A model generated the notes under the pieces. It searched no databases and had not been told where the DNA came from. It saw only the letters and a list, made by a program, of their open reading frames with translations. The position numbers and the translations under genes were made by a program. A stretch of 64,000 bases of DNA, from positions 210,736,001-210,800,000 of the forward strand of contig CM059583.1 in the NCBI GenBank assembly GCA_030407085.1, in the 5' to 3' direction. Source of the DNA: Trichopria drosophilae. Taxonomy: Eukaryota > Arthropoda > Insecta > Hymenoptera > Diapriidae. Within the stretch, counting starts at the first letter, position 1, and each line of letters opens with the position of its first letter. Positions 32,640 to 43,805 of this stretch are shown here, piece after piece.

Positions 32640-34416
32640 AAAAATAACGCTAATTAAAAGTTGTCGAATACTAATATTTATGTTCAAATAAATTATTTAT
32701 AGGTTATGTCTAAGAAAGCCCTGCACATATAAATTTAAAACATTTTTCTTGTCTATTTATTAGTTAAAAGAATTGTATACAATTTCAATGTACGTTTTAT
32801 GTCCAATATTTGGACAGAATGCATTGTGTAAATCTTAGAACAGTTTTAATGTACATTTATTGGACAGAAATATTGTGCACAATTATTGTACATTTTTCAG
32901 GGGTAAAAGTTAGACAGTTTTGTAAGAATTTTTTGTTTAATATATGTTTTGTGCAGTATTGTACAGTTATTGGACAATTTATGGATATTTTTATTGTATA
33001 CATTTTTTAAGCAACATATTTGCCTAATAATCAGTTTCTATCCAATAAAAATGGATAACATTTCTACCAGGGCGGTTGGCTGTATTATTTTTCTGATATG
33101 AAACAAGAATAAAAGAAAATTGTTACATTCATAACAGATAATATTTGCAATCAGTTACGTGGTCATTTTTCAAATGATAAAATTAAAACAATTTATTTAC
33201 AAATGTTATTCTTTGCTTGTCATATTATGGACAATGTTGTAATATAATGTGTTCCACAACTTCAGAGCTTGAACTATATACACGGGCAGGATTATCAATA
33301 AAAGTTATATGAGCGAGGATAGCAGCATTATAATGATTCACTCTGCTTCTGTTAATCACAACAATGTTCGTTTTCTGTGTTGGCGATTATAGAACCAGGA
33401 ATTAACAATTATTAGTCAAAATCTACTAAAGCTCAGATGCAATTTTGATGAAGTATTTGTCATTAAAATGTAATTCAGGTAATTAATATTTGACAATGGC
33501 ATGACAGTCATCGACAATTTGCCTTAGAGAATTGAGAAATAACAACTTTTAATCAAATTTAGTTGGTAGAGAATACGAAAGTAGTATTTAGTTGCTTTCA
33601 ACATATAATAATATTCAATACAATTTGAATTGTAAAAGATTAATTAAATTTTGCAAACAAATAAAAAAGTGTAATTTTAGTCGCGAGAACTAATTATTTT
33701 TTATTGATTTTATTACATTTTTTCTAATTTGAATTGATTCTTCGTATTCAATTCGTGAGATTCTTTTTAAATTGGAATAAAGAAAATTGAATCAGTGCCC
33801 TGTACCTTATTTTTGCTGCATTTTAACTTGTCGATTTTTGATAAATATGCAGTTGTCACTCGACAACCGACGGCAATATTAACAGTATGTTATCTGGACA
33901 CAAGTGCAATAATAAAAAATAAAGTATAATGAACTGCAAACAATTAACAATTTCCCAGCACTCGCGATAAGTGGCAGTGTTGTAACGATTACGTATGTAA
34001 CTTTTGTATTTGACGGCTCATTGTCATACTGAACTTTTGATACAATTTGCACAGTGAAAGGTAGAGGACTTGAAAGGTACCTTCCAATTTCTTTTCGTTA
34101 ATTGAGTATTGTCAGATATGTATATAATCTGATAATTATTAAATATAATTTTTGTATCGAAGGGGATGAGGCGAAATTGTGAAGTGCGTGAAACGAAAAG
34201 TAAATGAAGAAGATGGTGTAATTTTGTGCTTTTAAATTACATTTCGCGCCTATCCTGTGCTGTTTAATTGTAATAAAACGCATTGCGCAGCCCAAGCCAC
34301 AATTCAACATCTGCCTGCCACTATGTCACCCGCTGCCAACTTCACTATTCCATTTTGTGCCAAACAATTCACATTGATAGTGTTTTATCCGATGTATGGC
34401 ATATACTAAAAACATA
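32640..34416. other. AT-rich intergenic stretch
   Basis: Near 32790-32990 the phrases TTGGACAGAA/TTGGACA and TGTACATTTTT recur, a loose low-complexity repeat. No gene or RNA is supported. Confidence 0.4.
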
Positions 34417-34540
34417 TAATAAATAATAATCTTTATTGGCAAAACAATACATAAATATAAAATAGTACCTAACAAGAAAATGCAGTAATGCCAAAAGGGG
34501 AGCCTCATCTGCACAGTTCTGCTTTACTGATTGAGGTTTT
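34417..34540 (-). repeat. 3' end of a LINE (candidate)
   Basis: On the minus strand the segment ends CCAATAAAGATTATTATTTA, the kind of AATAAAGATTATTATT ending typical of insect LINE 3' ends. The body (CTCATCTGCACAG... region) resembles a 3' UTR. There is no coding sequence. Probably a 5'-truncated insertion. Confidence 0.4.
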
Positions 34541-36462
34541 TAATTGATTCATTAACAAAAATATAAATATATTAATCAAGCTCTATTTACAGGAAGACAT
34601 TAAAGCTAAAGTTTAGTTGAAAATAAACAAGGACAGGGCATTCCAAAAAGAGTTAGATTCATATCGACCATCATTGTCGTTATTTATATTCTTAAAAGGA
34701 CATATATAATGACGCGATTAATAATGGTGAGTACACATCATATAATAACGGAAGCCAAATATTATTTAATCTTATCGTAGATTCTAAAGATGACAAAAAT
34801 GTATATAACCAAATATCAATTACCACTAGTAGTTAGAGTAATACGTAATTAGATATTATTTTGATAAAATTTTGTTTTATTATTTGTGTTTTTTTACACT
34901 TATAGACAAAGAAGGTTACAGTGGATATAATTTTCCAAGTTTTGAGTGCGACATCTAACACCAATTTGAATGTTTTATTTCTTAATCGGCTAAAGTTTAA
35001 AATAACACCGTACTAATGGCAAGGAAAAATACGTTGGTTAATCGAAAAGTAATAATCACTTATCATTATGGTTATGGTTTACAAATTATTTCCACAAAAA
35101 TGAAAATTCATTGTACTAATTAAGAAATTATGTACTTTCACTTGAGTTTTCTGATAATTTTTCCATATTTATAGAATTGACCTGTTTTTGAGAATATCTT
35201 TTTTACGCTTGAATAGTATTTCTGCGCTTAGAAATAAATTAATATAATGGAATATTAATAATTTTAATAAATTAATAAAATTAATATAATATAGGAATAG
35301 AAAATCTTTTAAAAATTGCTTGCTTCAGAATTTCAACTAAATTTTATGTTTTTCATGCCAATAAGATAAAGAAAACTCCAAATATTTGGTTATGATAAAA
35401 TAAAAAATACTTTTATCAGAGAAGTTCCTTTATAAAAACAAATTAAAGTAATTTGTTTAAATGATATTCCACAGTAGCAGAGAAATACTTATTTCCTGGT
35501 ATTGAGCGTGAGATTTGCATATACTTAACTGCATTCCGGTTTGGAGTCGTTGTAATAAATCAATGTTTGACAGTGTACACTAGACCAGACTTTTTCGATA
35601 CCTGTGCATAGACTGACATTGCAGTCAGATTTACGTTGTTATTTATTGCACGAATCATTTTGAAAAAACATTTAGGAAGCTAAGAAATTAACAAATTATA
35701 CACAATTTGTTGACCAAAATGAAATTTTTTCTTCTAAAAATAACTTTAGATCTAACATTTATGTAAGAAACCGATAAAATACACATTTTTCTCCAATCCA
35801 AGCAAAGAGTGTTCAAGTCCTAAATTTTAAGACAATATTAGGGCCCGGAATACAAAATTTAATATGGCAATAATCAAAATGAAAAAGAATTAAAAAATCA
35901 TCGAAGAAAATACTTGAATTTTTCCAGATCTTTCGTAAATGTTTTTAAATTTTCAAAAAATATAAAATTTTTCAAGGTTTAAATTGTTTAAAATCAATTG
36001 TACAAGAATAATTATTTCACCGGTTTCATATAAAAATATTTTGATGTATAATTATTTTTAATAGAATAAATCGCATTTTTCTGCAAGAAATTGAGTATAA
36101 CTTTTTAAGACATTTTATATGAAAGTTCATCGAAAATTGACATTTGGGTTAAAGCAATTCATACTCTACAACTGCACCATTGTTGTTCTGCCTCTGTTTT
36201 TTACTGTGAAAAAAGCATGGTTATTAATTTTGTATGATTAGTTATTCTATTTTTACTATATATATATATATATTTTTTCTATACATATATTTTTATTAAC
36301 ATCACTTTCTAAACAAGTTTTTGGTTATGTATTTGAATGGGTCACCTCTTTAAGATCCAGAATTTTAGTAAATCAAATAAGCCAAAAGTAGTAATATTTA
36401 CGGGAATATTACATGCAACGGATATCACTACATGCAGTTTATGTTATTTATATGGTATATAT
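34541..36462. other. AT-rich intergenic stretch, no gene seen
   Basis: No family-like frame, repeat boundary or RNA was recognised. A TA run (TATATATATATA) occurs near 36259. Confidence 0.4.
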
Positions 36463-36604
36463 CGGGCGGTTGTACTGTTTTTGCACCGTTTTATAAGAGC
36501 CTGTTTAAAAATCTGCATTACGATAGTGCAAATTCGCAACGTTGCGATGCACATTTTTACATGGGCTTTTATGGAAAAGCTGCGAAAACGGTGCAACCGA
36601 TAGG
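36463..36604. repeat. Small inverted-repeat element with central palindrome
   Basis: The left arm (CGGTTGTACTGTTTTTGCAC) and the reverse complement of the right arm (CGGTTGCACCGTTTTCGCAG) match for about 45 bases. In the middle is a palindrome, CGCAACGTTGCG. The open frames that cross it arise from this structure. Likely a MITE of about 140 bp. Confidence 0.5.
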
Positions 36605-36939
36605 CACCAACGTGGTTCTGTTAAATATTATATGCAGTAGTATTTGTCAAACTAATAATAAACTACCATTACGTTTATTGTTAAAATGCTTTCGTATTTC
36701 TCTCAGGGTACCGCATTTATTTTGTTCTTCATGCGATTACGCTGTTTGGAAGAGAAAAATTTATCAGTACCTATAAAATATATTCACAATTCCCTGTAAT
36801 AGAAAGATTAATACGCTTTAGAGTATACTTATATAAGTTATAATTTAGCTGCCATTTGCTTACTCCACTGTTGCGATGGTATTGGAAACATCTTTGTTAC
36901 GATGCGTTGTTTTTAGAGCCATAGAATAATATGAGAATA

Positions 36940-37280
36940 CTACGGAGAATCGCATCCTGAATTATAAAATAAATATGTAAGTGTTGCCATCGGGGGCCCA
37001 GAATAGTAGTTTTTATCAGTCATTCGAGGGCAATAAATGTATCCCGGTACGGTCACTGACACGAAACCGCGAATCCGATAACTAACCTCTTCCTCATCGC
37101 TGTCCATCCAGTATCGTTTTGTCATCCTTAGGATTGTCGTCGTCATCGTCATAATTGCCCTGGCGAACAGAACGCCGACAGGATGCTGGTCATTGCCCAA
37201 CCCGCGACGACATCATCATCATCATTGTCAATGGCGCCTTCATTATCGTCAGATCCAAACACGGTGTGGAACTATTTCGT
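36940..37280. other. GC-richer patch, possible exon remnant, function unknown
   Basis: This patch is noticeably richer in G and C than the surrounding 70% AT sequence. It contains a CATCATCATCATCAT run near 37211. Frames of 70-86 codons on both strands cross it; the minus-strand one has an acidic DSDEEEV segment. No family is recognised and no splice pair fixes an exon. Confidence 0.25.
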
Positions 37281-39556
37281 ATTGAACAACTCTTTTATAT
37301 TGTTTAGCTCTCCTATAAATACTATCAACTTAGGTACATTTAAAGAATTTGATATATTCATGACTAAATGTATGCATATTATTTCGAAATTGTAAATTAT
37401 GTAGCTTTTTGACAATGCTTTATGCTAACGCCACACGTAACTGCCTGGCAGTTGTACATTATTGTTAATTTCAAACCTTGCTCTCTATAGGCAGAAAAGG
37501 AAAATCGACTTTATGTGAAAAAGTTGCACTATAGCATATTTATTGACCTTAAAAAGAACAGATGTATGTTTTACACTAATAGATAATTCTGTGAAGGTTA
37601 CAAATAGTCCAGTAAAAGCTACAGTTAACCCTTCTGTGTTTATCTATATACATGTCTGCAATTTTGAGAAAATGAGGTTAAGCGTGTCAAATTTTGCATT
37701 TTTGGCCAACCTCACATTATCGAAAATGCAATATAATAGGGAAATTCTGAGGATACCACAAACTTCAGAACCAAAAATATTTCGTAAATGAAACAGTGGT
37801 TGGGAAAAAAAATTCTATTTTGTTACGAAAAACTTAAATGTGCACATTAACCTCACTTTTCTTGTAAATGCGACGTATTCGCCATTGTTTTCAGTTCAAA
37901 AAACTACAGAAATCAGCTGCTACTGGCAAAAATACGTATATTTTATCAAAAAAAATAAGTGTATAAGACGCGATAGAAAGTTCTAGCAACGCCACCTTGT
38001 ATAACAAAAAATGTTATACTTAGTATGAAATTTTAACATAGTATAAAAATTAACTTTAATATGTATTTGAAATGTGCAAATATATTAATATATGCGATTA
38101 TTATAATTATTCCTATTCCAAATTGTCAAAATTTTAGAGAACGTTTTACGTCTAAAAACCATCGTTAAAAAATAATATTCGAAATGGATGTTTTTTTAAT
38201 GTAGTTTTTCACTTTCTTTTTAGTAAATATATTTATTTTCATATAAATACTGTACGGGTGAAAACTGTTTACTTTGTCATAACCTTATTTGCAATCTGCA
38301 AATCTAGATCCAGTAAGTTACCATTAGTAAGTGTACAATTCTGATATAAGCAATTATAAAACACCATGATTAGATGAAATCCGAACCTTTAACCATGCTG
38401 CGCATGAGGTTTTGCTGTAAAAATAGTTTCCAAATGCGCGCATTTTCCTATAGCTTGATTTCAATACGAGTTGCACCATTTCGGTTTTCGCGGTAGCTTA
38501 TTATGAATCTGAGGATAAACTTTCAAAATTGAAAATGGCGGATTCAATATGGTAGATTAATTTTTCCAAAACTATTGAAAGTTTATAACAATCGGTATCT
38601 GGGGGTTTTTGGGATTGCGAATAAGTAATCTGATCTCAAAATTTCAAAATGGCGTACTAATTTTTCAATAAATATCGAATTTTCATAGAAATAGTCGTCG
38701 AAGGGGTTTCCGGGTCCCTAAGTGAAAATCGATTGATTGAAAAAAAAGATATAATTAATTACAAAAAATTATTTTATTGCTCTTCAGCGATGGAGAAGAG
38801 GTTAGTTTTCGGATACTTTGTTTCGCGTCAGTGATCGAACCGCAATATATTTATTGCCTTTGAATGACTGATAAAAATTATAATTCTGAGCACCAAAGGG
38901 CAACGCTTACTTATTTATTTATTAATTCAGGATGAGATTCTACGTAATATTCCATAGATTTCGTAAATGCAAATAAATCCAGCGAACAATATAATTGTAA
39001 TGATTTGTTCATACCTATTGAGAACCAGTAAAGAAATGTGCTTTTGGATTTGTTTTTTTCAATACCTTTCCTAGAATAACATTTAAAGGGATGAGAGATG
39101 CTTATATTTATCACACCATGACTCTGTTTCTGTGAATCAAAAGAGATTTAAAATTAATGTCATTAGAAGCAAATGTTGTAACTGTTTCGTTATCAGGAAC
39201 CCTTGAAAAACTCAGATATATATTTATATGATAATTCAATAATTTTTAAAAAATTTGTCTGACATTTTGTGTTTTAAATTGTTAACTTCTTGATTATTAT
39301 AAGTGGTCCGTAACACTTTTACATAGCAATTTATACAAAAACTCAAGAATTTTCAAAAAGTCATTCCACAATACTGGATCCGCCGTATAAAATCCATCAT
39401 TTTAGACGACTTTGGAATTCAGTTCCGCAATCCCACCATCGCGCATCGTGCCAATTTCGAGATTTTTAAAAAACGCAATCAGGCGATATTATTTGTTAGA
39501 TTAACTGTTATATTTGCTTGTTTTTTGTTTTTATACTTTATACTCTTAATGTATGT
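37281..39556. other. AT-rich intergenic stretch with two copies of a tandem repeat
   Basis: At about 38525-38730 two units of roughly 115 bp follow one another. Each has AAAATGGCG, a TTTTTC-A-AAA-TAT segment and a G-rich GGGGTTT end; similar AATATGGCGG text occurs in the palindrome at 4350. No gene is supported in the rest. Confidence 0.4.
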
Positions 39557-39717
39557 GAAAAATACCGTTTGATCGTTGATGGAGACGGACGCGTTCGTGA
39601 ACGGTCTCGTCAAAACGGCCAATATCGAACGACTAACGCAGTGCTTAAAAAACCAAAAAGATCGGTTTGTGAAACGTGATGTAAAGGAATAAAGTGCAGT
39701 GAAAGAACTAATTTAAA

Positions 39718-40908
39718 ATGGAACAAGGAATTGACACCGAAGGAAAAAGTACAACCGCTTCGGATAAAGACTGGTCACTTCCAAAAAATAAAAATAAAAA
39801 GAAAAGGGCAAGAACTAGCCCAGGTACAACAAGAACACTGAAACAACCTACGCTACAAAACTACTGGTTAAATAGCACAGCATCTAATAATTATTATGAA
39901 CCGCTGAGCGAAAACTCCGAACAAGATAAAGAAGAAGAAAGTGACATCCCAATAACAAAACCAATAACACAAAAATCCCCTCCTATATTTGTGAATGGAG
40001 TTGGAAATATAATACCATTAAAGAAGTTGTTAGATGAAATAGCTAAAAACAGCTATACTATCAAAATTATTAATAATGAGAAAGTTAAAATTCAACCGTT
40101 AACTACCGAAAAATATATACCCATAACGAATGCCTTAAACGAAAAACAAACACAGTGTTATACCTATCAAAGTAAACAAGACAGAAATTACAAAGTTATT
40201 ATGAAAGGTTTACATGCAACGTGTGATAAGCAAGAAATAAATAATGAGTTGGAAAGCGCCGGACATAATGTAAAGATAATTACGAATATGCAGCACCCTA
40301 AAACTAAAAATCCAATGCCAATGTTTTATATTGAATTAGAGCCTAAAGATAATAATAAAAGTATTTACGAAATAAAAACTATACAGAATACAGTAATACA
40401 ATGGGAACAGCCTTACAAAAAACGCGAAATTCCGCAATGTCTAAGATGTCAAAGCTATGGTCACACAAAAAATTATTGCCACCAACTGCCAAGATGCGTT
40501 AAATGTGCCGGAAAACACTTAACGCAAAATTGTACTTGGAAGGAAAAAAAAAGAGACGAAGTTAGATGTTGCAACTGCAACGGGCCACATCCAGCAAATT
40601 ATAAAGGTTGTATCTTCCGCAAACAACTGATACAAAAATTATATCCTGCCCTCAGAGAAAAGAAATCAGTTCACACAGAAACGAACCAAAACTTGGGACC
40701 GAGTCAACAAATACATACATACGCACAAGCAGCGAGTAACGAAAATCAACAACAACAAGTATTTTATTCTGAAAGCGAAAATGTAAGGAATACAAAGAAG
40801 CAAACACAGGAAAATAGACTCGAAGAAATGCTTATTAAATTAATGCAAAGAATGGATACAATGCTCAACCTTCTAACGACACTTATGACTAAACTCGATA
40901 AAAATTAA
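39718..40908 (+). CDS. Jockey-type LINE ORF1 (Gag-like nucleic-acid-binding protein)
   Basis: 396 residues. A Lys-rich and Ser-rich N-terminal third is followed by a domain with PPIFVNGVGNIIPLKKLLDE, a PRE_C2HC-type segment (YKVIMKGLHATCDKQEI), and three zinc knuckles: CLRCQSYGHTKNYC (from residue 241), CVKCAGKHLTQNC and CCNCNGPHPANYKGC. A Gln-rich linker and a short C-terminal helix (MLIKLMQRMDTMLNLL) end it. The protein coats element RNA and, in relatives, directs it to its target. The stop lies two bases before the ORF2 ATG, so ORF2 is probably translated by reinitiation. Confidence 0.9.
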   Translation: MEQGIDTEGKSTTASDKDWSLPKNKNKKKRARTSPGTTRTLKQPTLQNYWLNSTASNNYYEPLSENSEQDKEEESDIPITKPITQKSPPIFVNGVGNIIPLKKLLDEIAKNSYTIKIINNEKVKIQPLTTEKYIPITNALNEKQTQCYTYQSKQDRNYKVIMKGLHATCDKQEINNELESAGHNVKIITNMQHPKTKNPMPMFYIELEPKDNNKSIYEIKTIQNTVIQWEQPYKKREIPQCLRCQSYGHTKNYCHQLPRCVKCAGKHLTQNCTWKEKKRDEVRCCNCNGPHPANYKGCIFRKQLIQKLYPALREKKSVHTETNQNLGPSQQIHTYAQAASNENQQQQVFYSESENVRNTKKQTQENRLEEMLIKLMQRMDTMLNLLTTLMTKLDKN

Positions 40909-40910
40909 AA

Positions 40911-43607
40911 ATGTCTTCTTTTAAAATTAGTGTATGGAATGCTAATGGTCTCGTTCAGAGAAAACGAGAATTAGAATTATTTTTAAAAATACACGATATT
41001 GATATTATGCTTATCTCTGAAACGCATTTTACTATAAAAAGCTACCTTAAAATATCGAAATATAATATTTATCACACGCAGCATCCGGATGGTACTGCAC
41101 ATGGTGGAACAGCCATAATAATAAAAAGTAGTATCGACCACTATGAAACGGAAAAATACAAACAGGAATATTTACAGGCAACAAGTGTGCTAATTAAAGA
41201 TTGGAACGGCCCAATAATAATTTCAGCTATTTACTGCCCACCGAAACACAATATTAAAAAAGAGGAATACAACGATTTCTTTAAGACACTGGGGCATCGG
41301 TTTATAGCAGGTGGCGACTATAATGCCAAACACCCCTGGTGGGGATCAAGATCTTTCACACCAAATCCAAAAGGGAAACAACTGTATTTAGCTATGCAGG
41401 AAAGTAAACTCTATCCACTGTCTAATGGAGAACCAACTTATTGGCCAACGGACAATAAAAAAATTCCAGACGTAATTGACTTCTGCGTTATAAAAGGTAT
41501 ATCAAAAAACTATTTAAAAATAAACTCATGTTTCGAACTTTCATCTGATCACTCTCCAATAGTAATTACAGTAAGCTCTAAAATAATAAGCAAAACAATC
41601 CCACCGAAACTACACAATGGAAAAACTAATTGGCCTTTGTTTAGGAAAATATTAACAAGAAACATTACCTGTAATGTAAGACTCAAAGAAAAAGAAGAAA
41701 TCGAAAGCGTAATTGATAATTTTACGAAAATAATTCAATCTGCTTGGGAAGCAACTCCAGAAACGAAAAATAATCCAACCCGTACCAGTTGTTCGAGCCA
41801 CGTCAAAAGGCTAATTTCCCAAAAACGAAAAATGAGGAAAAATTGGCAAAAAACACGCAGCGCTGTCGATAAAGCCAAACTGAATAAAGCAACCAAAGAA
41901 TTGACTAAAATATTATATGAAGAGAAAAATCAAGCAACAGCAGAGTATTTAAAAGCATTATCACCAACAGAAAGAACAGATTATTCCTTATGGAAAGCAA
42001 CAAAAAATATCAAGCATCCAATAAAAACGATATATCCAGTTAAAACAGACCAAGGTACGTGGGCAAGAAACGACAACGAAAAAGCAAGAGCCTTTGCTAA
42101 ACATTTGAATAAAACATATGACCCGTTCCCTAGGCAAATAACTGAGGAGGATGAACAAAATATACATGCATACCTTCAAGAACCCCTCACGCCAGGAAAA
42201 CCCTTGACTTACATCACATTAAAAGAAGTCAAACAAATAATAAAAACAAAAATTAAGGCTAAAAAATCACCAGGATTTGACCTGATAACAGGAAAAATTA
42301 TGAAAGAATTGCCAGAAATTGCTATAAGACTACTAACAATAATATATAATGCCTCAATTCGTTTAAATCATTTTCCAGTCTTGTGGAAAGTGTCGCAAAT
42401 TGTACTAATACCACAACCTGGTAAAAATTTATCTTTGGTGTCATCATATAGACCAATAAGTCTCTTACCTGTGATGTCCAAAATATTTGAAAAATTACTC
42501 CTCAATAAAATCCAGTCAGAAATAAAAAAACTAAAGATAATACCTAAACACCAGTTTGGTTTCCGAGAACAACATGCCACGATCGAACAAGTGCATAGAA
42601 TAGTCAGGAAAATAAATAATAGCTTAGAAAACAAAAAATATTGTACAGCAATCTTCTTAGATGTTAAACAAGCGTTTGATAAAGTATGGCATATGGGACT
42701 CTTATACAAAATAAAAAAATACATGCCACATAACATATTCCTGTTGCTACAATCATACTTAAGCGATAGATATTTCTATGTTAAATCACAAGAAGAATAC
42801 TCCGACCTCTACGAAATTAATGCTGGTATACCCCAAGGTAGTGTCCTTGGACCAGTACTCTACACACTATATACATCAGATATGCCAACATCTAAACAAG
42901 TGCAGACAGCAACATTTGCGGACGATACCGCGATCATGGCTTCACATGATAATCATGAAATGGCAACAAAAAAACTTCAACAAAACCTAACAGATGTACA
43001 AATCTGGTTATGTAAATGGAGAATTCATGTAAACGAACAAAAATCGCATCATATCACGTTTACACTGCGTACAAAAACGTGTCCACCTATTGAGTTAAAT
43101 GGAAAAGAAATTCCACAAGTTAACACAGTAAAGTACCTAGGAATGCACCTAGATCGAAGACTTACATGGAAAACCCATATATGGAATAAAAGAAAACAAC
43201 TGGGATTAAAACTACGACAGATGTACTGGTTATTAGGGCATAAATCAACACTCTCACTGGAAAATAAGCTACTGGTATATAAAACCGTACTAAAACCGAT
43301 ATGGACCTATGGGATCCATTTATGGGGATCAGCTTCAAATTCAAACGTCGAAATATTAGAAAGATTCCAATCAAAAGTTCTTCGTGCAATAGTAGAAGCT
43401 CCGTGGTATGTAAGCAACGAAATAATTAAGACCAACTTAAAGATACCAAGCGTAAAGGAAGAAATTGTTAACTTCGGAAAGAAATATTCATTAAGGCTAC
43501 ATAATCACCCTAATCCACTGGCTACGAAGCTACTTCAAGAAATAAATGATACAAGAAGACTGAAGAGAAACAAGCCGATACACTACACTAGATTTGAACA
43601 GATATGA
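40911..43607 (+). CDS. Jockey-type LINE ORF2 (endonuclease and reverse transcriptase)
   Basis: 898 residues, uninterrupted. An apurinic-type endonuclease comes first, with VWNANG, ISETHF, IYCPP, GGDYNAKH, VIDFC and SSDHSPI as active-site motifs. The reverse transcriptase follows: SYRPISLLPVMSKIFEKLL, HQFGFREQHATIEQ, AIFLDVKQAFDKVWH, AGIPQGSVLGPVLYTLY and FADDTAI with F669-A-D-D672. The thumb and a C-terminal region (WTYGIHLWGSAS) complete the usual Jockey length. All catalytic residues I can check are present. The enzyme would nick chromosomal DNA and prime reverse transcription at the target. Confidence 0.95.
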   Translation: MSSFKISVWNANGLVQRKRELELFLKIHDIDIMLISETHFTIKSYLKISKYNIYHTQHPDGTAHGGTAIIIKSSIDHYETEKYKQEYLQATSVLIKDWNGPIIISAIYCPPKHNIKKEEYNDFFKTLGHRFIAGGDYNAKHPWWGSRSFTPNPKGKQLYLAMQESKLYPLSNGEPTYWPTDNKKIPDVIDFCVIKGISKNYLKINSCFELSSDHSPIVITVSSKIISKTIPPKLHNGKTNWPLFRKILTRNITCNVRLKEKEEIESVIDNFTKIIQSAWEATPETKNNPTRTSCSSHVKRLISQKRKMRKNWQKTRSAVDKAKLNKATKELTKILYEEKNQATAEYLKALSPTERTDYSLWKATKNIKHPIKTIYPVKTDQGTWARNDNEKARAFAKHLNKTYDPFPRQITEEDEQNIHAYLQEPLTPGKPLTYITLKEVKQIIKTKIKAKKSPGFDLITGKIMKELPEIAIRLLTIIYNASIRLNHFPVLWKVSQIVLIPQPGKNLSLVSSYRPISLLPVMSKIFEKLLLNKIQSEIKKLKIIPKHQFGFREQHATIEQVHRIVRKINNSLENKKYCTAIFLDVKQAFDKVWHMGLLYKIKKYMPHNIFLLLQSYLSDRYFYVKSQEEYSDLYEINAGIPQGSVLGPVLYTLYTSDMPTSKQVQTATFADDTAIMASHDNHEMATKKLQQNLTDVQIWLCKWRIHVNEQKSHHITFTLRTKTCPPIELNGKEIPQVNTVKYLGMHLDRRLTWKTHIWNKRKQLGLKLRQMYWLLGHKSTLSLENKLLVYKTVLKPIWTYGIHLWGSASNSNVEILERFQSKVLRAIVEAPWYVSNEIIKTNLKIPSVKEEIVNFGKKYSLRLHNHPNPLATKLLQEINDTRRLKRNKPIHYTRFEQI

Positions 43608-43771
43608 ACTAATGATATTCTAATTGTAATTATCTCGATATTGAACTTTAGGATTTATTTCTAAATTGTGTAATGATGTGAGCCAATGGGCAATCATCTT
43701 CGTGTTACAATTGTAATCTGCTAGACTACTTACCTATTGCCTAATATTAAGGCAGATTGTAAATGTATGGG

Positions 43772-43798
43772 AAAAAAAAAAAAAAAAAAAAAAAAAAA
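43772..43798 (+). repeat. Poly(A) tail of the Jockey element
   Basis: About 27 consecutive A. A long uninterrupted tail suggests a recent insertion. Confidence 0.95.
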
Positions 43799-43805
43799 TG
43801 TATGT

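Larger units (their letters stand above)
39557..43798 (+). mobile_element. Full-length Jockey-clade LINE with both ORFs intact
   Basis: A 4.24 kb element with a 160-bp 5' leader, ORF1 (39718-40908), ORF2 (40911-43607), a 3' UTR and a poly(A) run of about 27 bases (43772-43798). AATGTATGT precedes the 5' end (39548-39556) and recurs at 43797-43805, a likely 9-bp target duplication. Zinc-knuckle ORF1 and endonuclease-RT ORF2 without RNase H fit the Jockey clade. No stop or frameshift is visible, so it may be young and competent. Confidence 0.92.

Noticed and set aside
36337..36776. Two overlapping plus-strand frames of 88 and 114 codons
   Set aside because: They cross a small inverted-repeat element and have no recognisable domain.
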